Part shown: positions 26,154 through 33,129 of the stretch, in pieces
Layout: each line of letters starts with the position of its first letter
Position numbering within the stretch: the first letter of the stretch is position 1
Assembly (NCBI GenBank): GCA_035995165.1
Contig: DASYKU010000124.1
Span: 62,001 to 126,000, forward strand
Length of the DNA: 64,000 nucleotides
Origin: Mycobacteriales bacterium
GTDB lineage: Bacteria; Actinomycetota; Actinomycetes; Mycobacteriales; CADCTP01
Direction of reading: 5' to 3'
Notes under the pieces: model-generated
Databases searched by the model: none
What the model was told of the DNA's origin: nothing
What the model saw: only the letters and a program-made list of their open reading frames with translations
Translations under genes and position numbers: made by a program

Positions 26154-26444
26154 GCCCTGGCCGGGCGGCCGTCGCCCCGACCGCCCAGCCATCTCCCCAC
26201 CGTCTCGCCGGGGTCCACCCCGGCGGCTCGGGCGCGGCCGGCCCGCGCCCAGCGGGCGTCGTCGACGTGCCGACCGGTGCCGCGCGGACGGACCGGCCTG
26301 GCGCCCGGGCGCTTTCGCGCCCGGCGGGCGTCGTCGCCGTGCCGGCCGGTGCGCCGTGCCGGCCGGTGCCGGATGGGCCGGTCCCGCCCCGCTGGCGCTG
26401 TTCTCGTCCGGCGCGGCCTGGGCAGCGGGCGCCAGGTTCTCCCG
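26154..26444. repeat. Low-complexity 291-nt intergenic region with imperfect repeats and a hairpin
   Basis: Between the convergent genes ending at 26153 and 26445. Two imperfect copies of a unit (GCGGGCGTCGTCG..CGTGCCG..CCGGTGC) occur around 26257-26281 and 26325-26350, with a third partial copy to about 26370. A stem of 8 bp with a TTTC loop lies at 26305-26324 and could terminate transcription. No coding signal was recognised. Confidence 0.5.
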
Positions 26445-27797
26445 CTAAGACGTGAGCCAGCCGCCGGTTCGCAGCGCGGTGAGGAGACGGGCGAGGGACG
26501 CGTCGAGCGGCTCGGTCGAGGTGTCGACGACGAACTCCGCATCGTCCGGCTCCTCGTACGGATCGCTGATCCCGGTGAACTGCGGGATCAGACCGGCCCG
26601 CGCCTTGGCGTACAGCCCCTTGCGGTCGCGCTGCTCGCAGACCTCCAGCGGCGTCGCGACGTGCACGAGGAAGAAGTCGCCGACCGCCTCGGTCTCGGCC
26701 CGGACCGCGGCCCGCGTCGCCGCGTACGGTGCGATCGGGGCGCAGACGGCGATCCCGCCGTGCCGGGCGACCTCGGCCGCGACCCAGCCGATCCGCCGTA
26801 CGTTCAGATCGCGGTCAGCCTGCGAGAAACCGAGCCCGCGTGACAGTTCTCGACGCACCACGTCGCCATCGAGGACGGTCAGACTGCGCCGGCCGTCTTC
26901 GAGCAGCGCGTCGATGAGCGCGCGGGCGACCGTCGACTTCCCCGAGCCGGACAGTCCGGTGAAGAACACCACCAGGCCCCGGCGGGACCGCGGCGCCCGC
27001 CAGCGGCGCAGCTCGGTCCGGACCTCGGCCGGGGCCAGGTCCTCGGGCAGGTCCTGCTCGGTGTCGAGCGCGGCCAGCGCCGCCGCCCAGGGCCCGCCGT
27101 CGAGCATGAGCACGTCGCTCGCCCCGTACGCCCGGGCGACGGCGACCGCTGCGGCCTCGTCGGCGGCCGGGTCGGCCAGCCGGCGCAGCGGCACGGTGAC
27201 CACCCTGGTGTCGCCGCCGAGCGCCCGGCCGGCCGCGAGCACGGACCGCACCAGCGCCTCCGGCGGGAGCCCTCCGGTCTGCCGGCCCGCGGTCCGGGCC
27301 AGCAGCAGCACCGACTTCTGGCCCGCGGCGGTGACCCGCTCCAGGTCGGTGGCCAGCGGCGGCCGGTCGCAGACGACCGCGAGCACCGGCCCGTCCTGCT
27401 CGGCCCGGACCTGCTCCGGCGGTCGCTGCAGCCCGCGGAACGGCCCGTAGGCCGGCGGCCGGAGCGCCTCCAGCACCCCGACCCAGCCCCCATCGCCGAT
27501 CCCGGTCACGGCGGCCCTGCCCCCGCCGGTCCCGGTCGTGCCGGTCCCGGTCGCGTCCACGACGAGGACGGCGAGCGGCGTGCCTTCCGGGTCGGCGAGC
27601 ACCAGCCGTCCGGTGCCGGCGACCTGCTCATCCACGTCCGGGACCCGGCGCAGCGCCACCCGGCCGTCGCCCAGCGGCCGCAACTCACCGCCGAGGTCCA
27701 CGTCCACGCCCGCGAGCAGCAGCTCCAGGTCGGCGAGCAGCTCAGGCCCGGCGGCGTGCACCGGCCACGAATCCAGTCCGGCCGGCAGCAGGTCCAT
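26445..27797 (-). CDS. cysC: APS kinase with degenerate ATP-sulfurylase-like N-terminus
   Basis: A 450-residue protein. The C-terminal part (about 275-450) is a complete APS kinase: P-loop GLSGSGKS at 281-288, LDGDVVRRELSRGLGFS, DRDLNVRRIGWVA, and GLYAKARAG. It makes PAPS from APS, the donor for the four sulfotransferase domains in this window. The N-terminal about 270 residues resemble ATP sulfurylase in outline (VLADPEGTPLAVLVV like the PUA-type domain; VVCDRPPLATDLE where QxRNPxHxxH is expected), but the catalytic QxRN and HxxH residues are missing, so the part should be inactive and perhaps regulatory. The ATG at 27797 has GAGGAGAGGG upstream. It is divergent from the TauE/SafE-type gene. 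Confidence 0.88.
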   Translation of the reverse strand: MDLLPAGLDSWPVHAAGPELLADLELLLAGVDVDLGGELRPLGDGRVALRRVPDVDEQVAGTGRLVLADPEGTPLAVLVVDATGTGTTGTGGGRAAVTGIGDGGWVGVLEALRPPAYGPFRGLQRPPEQVRAEQDGPVLAVVCDRPPLATDLERVTAAGQKSVLLLARTAGRQTGGLPPEALVRSVLAAGRALGGDTRVVTVPLRRLADPAADEAAAVAVARAYGASDVLMLDGGPWAAALAALDTEQDLPEDLAPAEVRTELRRWRAPRSRRGLVVFFTGLSGSGKSTVARALIDALLEDGRRSLTVLDGDVVRRELSRGLGFSQADRDLNVRRIGWVAAEVARHGGIAVCAPIAPYAATRAAVRAETEAVGDFFLVHVATPLEVCEQRDRKGLYAKARAGLIPQFTGISDPYEEPDDAEFVVDTSTEPLDASLARLLTALRTGGWLTS

Positions 27798-27921
27798 CCC
27801 CGTACCCTCTCCTCGCGGTCGCGGGCACGATCTCATCACACGGGAGCCATCCGGGATTTCACCTCCTGGCCATCGGCTGGTCGTTACGCTCGGAACCAGG
27901 CCGTACGTCCAGGGGGGCTGG

Positions 27922-28872
27922 GTGGATCCGACCATCGTCATTGCCGGGCTGATCGTGGGTGTCCTGGTGGGCCTCACCGGCATGGGCGGCGGGGCGCTGA
28001 TGACGCCCGTGCTCGTCCTGCTGTTCGGCGTCCAGCCGCTCGCCGCGGTCTCCAGTGACCTCGTCGTGTCGCTGTTCATGAAGCCGGTGGGCGGCTTCGT
28101 CCACCTCAGGCACGGGACCGTGCACTTCTCGCTGGTGAAGTGGCTGTGCGTCGGCTCGGTGCCGGCCGCGTTCGGCGGCGTGCTGCTGCTGCGGGCGCTG
28201 GGCGACGGCGAGCGCGTGCAGAACGTCGTCAAGTACGCGCTCGGGGTCGCGCTGCTGCTGGCCGTGGTGACGATGTGCGCCCGCGGCCTGCTCGACCTGC
28301 GCCGGCACGGGAAGTCCTGGCGCGCCGGCAGGCAGGGGGGCGTCGCGGGCAGCCCGCATCCCTTGGTCGTCCGCGTTGTTCCTACTGTTCTGATCGGGGT
28401 CATCGGCGGGGTGGTGGTCGGGATGACCTCCGTCGGGTCCGGCTCGCTGATCATCGTGCTGCTCCTGGTGCTCTACCCGCGGCTGCGGGCGGGGGAGCTG
28501 GTCGGGACCGACCTGGTGCAGGCCGTCCCGCTGGTCGGTGCGGCCGCGCTCGGGCACGCCCTGTTCGGACAGGTCCAGATCGGGCTCACGTTGGGGCTGC
28601 TCGTCGGCGCGATCCCGGGCGTGTGGCTCGGGGCCCGGCTGTCCAGTCGCGCGCCGCAGATGGTGGTACGCCGGGCGCTCGCGCTCGTGCTCATCGCGTC
28701 CGGGCTGAAGCTGCTCAACGCGTCCAACGGCCAACTGCTGGCCGCGCTCGTGATCGTCGGGATCGCCGGCCCGTTGCTGTGGATGGCGGCGCGGCGGCGG
28801 GTAGGGCTGCCGGCGTCCTGGCGGACGGAACGGCGCATGGTCACCGCCGAACGCGAGACCGTCGCAAGCTGA
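27922..28872 (+). CDS. TauE/SafE (TSUP) family anion transporter
   Basis: A 316-residue membrane protein of the TSUP family, with two repeats of about four helices. The first opens with IAGLIVGVLVGLTGMGGGALMTPVL, the second with VLIGVIGGVVVGMTSVGSGSLI; the paired G-x-G(S)-G motifs are typical. Members move sulfite, sulfate, sulfonates or other anions. Standing head to head with the APS kinase gene (124-nt gap), it probably brings in sulfate for PAPS synthesis or exports sulfite. The GTG start follows AGGGGGG. The substrate is inferred from context. Confidence 0.85.
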   Translation: MDPTIVIAGLIVGVLVGLTGMGGGALMTPVLVLLFGVQPLAAVSSDLVVSLFMKPVGGFVHLRHGTVHFSLVKWLCVGSVPAAFGGVLLLRALGDGERVQNVVKYALGVALLLAVVTMCARGLLDLRRHGKSWRAGRQGGVAGSPHPLVVRVVPTVLIGVIGGVVVGMTSVGSGSLIIVLLLVLYPRLRAGELVGTDLVQAVPLVGAAALGHALFGQVQIGLTLGLLVGAIPGVWLGARLSSRAPQMVVRRALALVLIASGLKLLNASNGQLLAALVIVGIAGPLLWMAARRRVGLPASWRTERRMVTAERETVAS

Positions 28873-28951
28873 GCGCGCACTCTGTCAGGCCGACGTTCGG
28901 ATTTCGGTAAAACGGCCTCTGGTCGGTCATATCCGTGGCTACGCTGCGCGC

Positions 28952-29728
28952 GTGACGTCCAGGGGGAAAGTCTTCGCGGCGCTGTACTACGGCGGCCTCG
29001 CGCTGGTGCTGGCGCTGGTGCTGCTCCAGCTGCTCGACGATGTGCTGGGCAAGCAGTTGGCCGCCCACGTCGGCCACAACAGCGAGGCGTACCTGGCCGC
29101 GCTCGTGGTGACCGCCTGGATCCAGTTCGTCCGCCCGCGGCTGGCCGGCACCAAGGCCGAGTGGACCGTCGCGCTCGTCGTCGGCGTGGCCCTGGTCGTC
29201 GTCGGGATCGTGCTGGTCCAGACGCACCTGCCGAGCCGGTTCCGGACGCTCAACGAGGCGTTCATCGGGATGGGCATCCTCATCCCGTACGTACAGGCGC
29301 GCCGGCCGCTGAACAAGATCATCTCCTACGGGCTGCCCGGCCTCGCGCTGCTGGCGGTACTGATCCTCGGCAACACCGGCGTGGTCAAGGACCAGGCCGA
29401 GAGCGTGATGATGCTGATCCTGCTGCCGATCGGGCTGGACCTGATCGACCGCGGCATCCTGCAGTCCGACGCGGTCACCTCGGTCCGCAACCGCTTCTCC
29501 TGGTACGCGGCGCTGATCCTGATCCCGGTCATCTTCGTCGCGCTGCGCAAGGGCGCGCACGTCGGCGGCTGGGCCGGCAACCGGATGCTGTACTCCCAGC
29601 GTGGGCTCGAGGGCTACATCTTCGGGTTTTTCCTCGAGGTCTACCTGGCCGTCTTCCTGGGCTGGGTCGGCCGCCGCGTCATCCCCGCCCACCGCCGCAG
29701 CACCACCCCCGCCGTCGCCCGCCAGTAG
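28952..29728 (+). CDS. Integral membrane protein of unknown function
   Basis: A 258-residue hydrophobic protein with about 7-8 predicted helices (e.g. residues 10-27, 46-62, 74-92, 126-142 and others) and short loops. No family was recognised. It starts 80 nt after the TSUP gene on the same strand, so the two may be cotranscribed. The GTG start has only a weak ribosome binding site. The hydrophobic pattern and absence of charged catalytic motifs fit a transport or scaffold role, but nothing specific can be said. Confidence 0.6.
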   Translation: MTSRGKVFAALYYGGLALVLALVLLQLLDDVLGKQLAAHVGHNSEAYLAALVVTAWIQFVRPRLAGTKAEWTVALVVGVALVVVGIVLVQTHLPSRFRTLNEAFIGMGILIPYVQARRPLNKIISYGLPGLALLAVLILGNTGVVKDQAESVMMLILLPIGLDLIDRGILQSDAVTSVRNRFSWYAALILIPVIFVALRKGAHVGGWAGNRMLYSQRGLEGYIFGFFLEVYLAVFLGWVGRRVIPAHRRSTTPAVARQ

Positions 29729-29743
29729 CCCCTCCCGCCGCAC

Positions 29744-29831
29744 GGGTTCGGCTTGGTTCTGTCTCCGCGCGGGCCTCGGCTTGGTCCTGTCCGGTCGGGC
29801 CTCGGCTTGGTGCTGTCCGCGCGGGCTCGGC
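29744..29831. repeat. Tandem 26-27 bp repeats in an intergenic region
   Basis: Three consecutive copies of a unit like GGGCCTCGGCTTGGTCCTGT+CCGCGC at 29744-29770, 29771-29796 and 29797-29822, with a partial fourth. They fill part of the 233-nt gap before the Rrf2 gene. No open frame is associated. Confidence 0.8.
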
Positions 29832-29961
29832 TCCCGCAGTTGCCGCCCGGGACTTCCTGGTCAGGCCGTCTCGGCTGCCGCAGTGCTCGGGTCCGTCCCG
29901 CCCGCCGCGCCGGGTGGGGGTGGGCTCAGCTGCGCCCGGCCGGATGAGCCACACTCGGAAC

Positions 29962-30417
29962 GTGCACATCTCCGCCCGGACCGACTATGCGGTGCGGGCA
30001 ATGCTGATTCTGGCCGCCGCGGGCCAGGACACCGTGACCGGTCAGGCGCTGGCCGCCGGTCAACAGCTGCCGCAGAAGTTCCTGGAAGCGATCCTCGCCG
30101 ACCTGCGCCGGGCCGGCCTCGTCCGCAGCCGGCGCGGCCCCGTCGGCGGCTACGCGCTCACCCGGCCGCCGTCCGAGATCGCGATCGGCGAGATCGTCCG
30201 GGCCGTCGACGGGCCGCTCGCGGTCGTGCGGGGTGAGCGCCCCGAGCAGGCGGTGTATGCGGGCGCGGCCGAGCACCTGGGCACGCTCTGGGTGGCGCTG
30301 CGGGCCGCCGTCCGAAGCGTGCTCGACGACGTCACGCTGGCCGAGGTGCTCGCCGGGGAGCTGCCGCAGCAGGTCCAGGACCTGATCGACTCACCCGGCG
30401 CCTGGCACTCCCGCTAG
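29962..30417 (+). CDS. Rrf2-family transcriptional regulator without cysteines
   Basis: A 151-residue winged-helix regulator opening with HISARTDYAVRAML, the classic Rrf2 start, with the recognition region ...QKFLEAILADLRRAGLVRSRRGPVGGYAL. No cysteine occurs anywhere, so it cannot bind an Fe-S cluster in the IscR/NsrR way; it resembles the cluster-free CymR type, which controls cysteine and sulfur metabolism in other bacteria. Its closeness to the APS kinase and TSUP genes makes a sulfur-related role reasonable but unproven. The GTG at 29962 fits the family start; an ATG at 29944 would add six residues. Its stop overlaps the convergent isomerase gene by 4 nt. Confidence 0.78.
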   Translation: MHISARTDYAVRAMLILAAAGQDTVTGQALAAGQQLPQKFLEAILADLRRAGLVRSRRGPVGGYALTRPPSEIAIGEIVRAVDGPLAVVRGERPEQAVYAGAAEHLGTLWVALRAAVRSVLDDVTLAEVLAGELPQQVQDLIDSPGAWHSR

Positions 30418-31082
30418 CCCGCGCCACCCGGCTCGGAGTCGGCCAGCTCCTGCTCGACGAGCTCGCAGAGGGTGTGGCCGAGCAGCATGCAGAGTTCCTG
30501 GACGCGCGGCGTGTCCTCGCTCGGCACCCGGACGCAGATGTCGACCACGCCCGCCACCTTGCCGCCACCCGCGCCGGTCAGCGCGATCGTGACCATCCCG
30601 AGCTCGCGCGCGGTCTCCAGCGCCCGGACGACGTTGGCCGAGCTCCCGCTGGTGGACAGCCCGATCGCGACGTCCCCCGGTCGCCCCAGCCCGGCGACCT
30701 GGCGGGCGAACACGTCGTCGTACCCGTAGTCGTTGCCGATCGCGGTCATCGCCGCGGTGTGGTCGGACAGGCAGGCCGCGGCGAGCGACCGCCGCTCCAG
30801 CGCGAACCGCCCGAGCAGCTCAGCGGCGAGATGCCCGGCATCGGAGGCCGAACCGCCGTTGCCGAAGAACAGCACCTTCCCGCCGCCCCGCAAGCTCTCC
30901 GCCACCCGCTCCGCCGCCACCGCCGTGGCGCCGATCGCATCCGTTCCCACCCGACTCCCGCTGCTCCGGGTGCCGGCCTCGGGCGGCCCGGTGGCGGGGC
31001 CGGAGTGAGCGGCCAGCAGACGCTGGGCGGCCGCGATGCTGTCCGCCACCCGCGCGCGCAGCACGCTCTCCCGGTCGATCAC
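30414..31082 (-). CDS. gmhA: GmhA-type sedoheptulose-7-phosphate isomerase (SIS domain)
   Basis: A 222-residue SIS-domain protein. The phosphate-binding core reads LFFGNGGSASDAGHLAAELLGRF, the GmhA signature, with GLSTSGSSANVVRAL and a C-terminal CMLLGHTLCELVE. GmhA converts sedoheptulose 7-phosphate to D-glycero-D-manno-heptose 7-phosphate, the first step towards NDP-heptose, a possible sugar donor for the surface glycan. About 25 extra polar residues (Gly/Ser/Thr/Pro) lie between helix 1 and the core, an unusual insertion. The other heptose genes are not in this window. The GTG at 31082 has GGGGGTAGGG 8 nt upstream. Confidence 0.82.
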   Translation of the reverse strand: MIDRESVLRARVADSIAAAQRLLAAHSGPATGPPEAGTRSSGSRVGTDAIGATAVAAERVAESLRGGGKVLFFGNGGSASDAGHLAAELLGRFALERRSLAAACLSDHTAAMTAIGNDYGYDDVFARQVAGLGRPGDVAIGLSTSGSSANVVRALETARELGMVTIALTGAGGGKVAGVVDICVRVPSEDTPRVQELCMLLGHTLCELVEQELADSEPGGAG

Positions 31083-31185
31083 GGAGTCGGCCCTACCCCC
31101 TGCAATCGGAAACAGTCCGGCCCGGACCGCGGAGTCGCGGGCTCGCGCCGGACCGTACCGCGCCGGGTGCGGCGCGAGCCGATGA

Positions 31186-32235
31186 CTAGAGGACGAGCCC
31201 CAGCGGTCGAGGAGCCCGGTGTCCCCGGCGAACACGTCGCTGACCCGCAGCGTCCAGGTTCCGCCAGCGGCGAGGCGGCGGCGTTCACCGTCGCCACCAC
31301 ATCGAAGTTGGCCGCCCGGTCGTACGGCGCGAGCACCTTGATCCGATAGACCCGCCCGTCCGGCGCGACCAGGCCGGCGCCGAGATCACCCCGGTGCGAG
31401 TGCACGATCCGGACGGTGACCCGCAGCGCGCCCGGCGCCTTGCCGGTGCGCCCGGTGACCACGATCGAGGATTCGATGGTGCCCTGGTCCGGGATCGGCA
31501 CGTCGGTCTCGTCGAACGTCCCGCCGGTCGGCGGCACCGAGGTCGGCCCGCTGGTCGTGGGCGGCGCAGGGATCGTCGGCGGCGGCGGGTTCGAGTCGTG
31601 GACGGCCCCGGGTTCGGCGACGCACACGGCGGCTGCGGGATGCCCGGCGGCAGCGGGATGATCCGGCACCCAATCGGCGGCTGAGTGGTCGTCGGTGCCG
31701 GGGTGGGCGTGGTCGGAGCCGGCGTGGTCGGAGCGGGCGTGCTCGGCGCCGGCGGCCCGGGCGTCGTCAGGTCGCCGGTGAACAACAGTCTGTTCGGGGT
31801 GCCGACCGGGACGTCACCGAGCGCGCCCGTCGTCGCCGAGCCGATCAATGCCGCCTTGACCGTCGCCGCACTCGCGCCGGGATGCGTGCTCAGGTAGCGC
31901 GCGGCCGCTCCTGCGACGTGCGGGGCGGCCATCGAGGTGCCGCTGATGGTCTGGGTGTCGGTGTCGTTGCGGTCGTTGTCGGACGTGATCCCGTCACCGG
32001 GCGCGGTCAGCGCGACGCACCTGCCGAAGTTGGAGGAGTCCGTGAACTGGTCGTCCTGGGTGCTGGCACCGACCGCGATCCCGGTCGGGACCCGGGACGG
32101 CGAGGACCGACAGGCGTTCGCCGTGGCGTTGCGGGCCGCGATCGCGTACGTCACACCGCTGGAGATCGAGGTCTGGATCGCCTGGTCCAGCGCGGTCGAC
32201 TCACCGGCGCCGGCCAGGCGCCGAACTGAGTTGAC
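31186..32235 (-). pseudogene. Decayed subtilase (S8) with C-terminal P-domain
   Basis: The minus strand carries the second half of a subtilisin-like protease: STALDQAIQTSISSGVTYAIAARN, VPTGIAVGASTQ, then the active-site GTSMAAPHVAGAAARYL. A Thr/Pro linker and a proprotein-convertase P-domain (GTIESSIVVTG, RIVHSHRGDLGAGLVAPDG, then TWTLRVSDVFAGDTG) follow in other frames. At least three single-base losses (about 31600-31690, near 31260, and near 31195) break the frame, and the N-terminal half with the catalytic Asp and His is absent; the homology stops beside the methyltransferase gene at 32266. It is a clear gene remnant unless the frame breaks are sequencing errors, in which case the 5' truncation still remains. 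Confidence 0.82.
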
Positions 32236-32265
32236 CGCCGTCCGGCCGGCCGGTGGAATCCTGGC

Positions 32266-33045
32266 GTGACAGAGTCCGCGGAGCTCCCCGAGCACGCCCA
32301 GCGCAACCGTCAGTACTGGGACGACATGGCCGACTCCTGGGTCGAGCCCGGCCGGCGGAACTGGGCGGCGACCGACCCGACCTGGGGCTCCTGGTCGATC
32401 CCCGAGTCCGAGCTGCGGCTGCTGCCCGAGGACCTGACCGGGCAGGACACCATCGAGCTCGGCTGCGGCACTGCGTACTTCTCGGCCTGGTTGGCCCGCC
32501 GGGGCGCCAACGCGGTCGGCATCGACAACTCGGCCGCCCAGCTCGCCACCGCCCGCGCCTTCCAGCAGGAGTTCGGGCTCGAGTTCCCCCTCGTCCATGG
32601 CAACGCCGAGCACGTCCCGTACCCGGACGCCTCCTTCGACCTCGCCCTCTCCGAGTACGGCGCGGCGATCTGGTGCGACCCGTACGAGTGGGTCCCGGAA
32701 GCCGCCCGGCTGCTGCGGCCCGGCGGCCGCCTGATCTTCCTCGGCAACCACACGCTGCTGCAGCTCTGCTCGCCGGACACAGCGGTGCCGGAGCCGGCGG
32801 CGGATCGGCTGGTCCGCGACTACTTCGGGCTGCACAGGATGGAGTGGATCTCCGACGACAGCGTCGAGTTCGCCCTGCCGTACGGCGAGTGGTTCCGGCT
32901 GCTGCGCGCCTGCGGGTTCGAGATCGAGGACTTCCTGGAGCTGCAGGCGCCCGTCGACGGCACCCGCGACTTCGACTACGTCACCGCGGCGTGGGCGAGG
33001 CGCTGGCCGTCCGAGCACGTCTTCAAGGCCGTCAAGCGGGGCTGA
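32266..33045 (+). CDS. Class I SAM-dependent methyltransferase
   Basis: A 259-residue methyltransferase. Motif I is TIELGCGTAYFSAWLA (about residues 62-77), motif II VGIDNSAAQ, then FPLVHGNAEHVPYPDASFDLALSEYG and a late LLRPGGRLIFLGNH. The substrate is not evident; the protein resembles the many small-molecule or quinone-type Methyltransf_11 enzymes. The GTG start follows GGTGGAATCCTGGC. It is transcribed away from the decayed protease and towards mfd. A weak hairpin follows. Confidence 0.82.
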   Translation: MTESAELPEHAQRNRQYWDDMADSWVEPGRRNWAATDPTWGSWSIPESELRLLPEDLTGQDTIELGCGTAYFSAWLARRGANAVGIDNSAAQLATARAFQQEFGLEFPLVHGNAEHVPYPDASFDLALSEYGAAIWCDPYEWVPEAARLLRPGGRLIFLGNHTLLQLCSPDTAVPEPAADRLVRDYFGLHRMEWISDDSVEFALPYGEWFRLLRACGFEIEDFLELQAPVDGTRDFDYVTAAWARRWPSEHVFKAVKRG

Positions 33046-33070
33046 GTTCGGCGTACTCTTGGTGCTGACA

Positions 33071-33094
33071 CCCCCGGTCCCTGTGGATCGGGGG
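33071..33094 (+). terminator. Possible terminator between methyltransferase and mfd
   Basis: CCCCCGGTCC pairs with GGATCGGGGG around a CTGT loop (one G-U pair). No U-run follows, so it could also be a leader hairpin of mfd. Confidence 0.4.
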
Positions 33095-33129
33095 ATTACC
33101 GTGCTGCCCCCGGAAGGCTCGCCGCCGCC

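Noticed and set aside
26160-26444. Small genes in the gap after paralogue C
   Set aside because: Frames here are made of imperfect GC repeats with no ribosome binding site or conserved motif.
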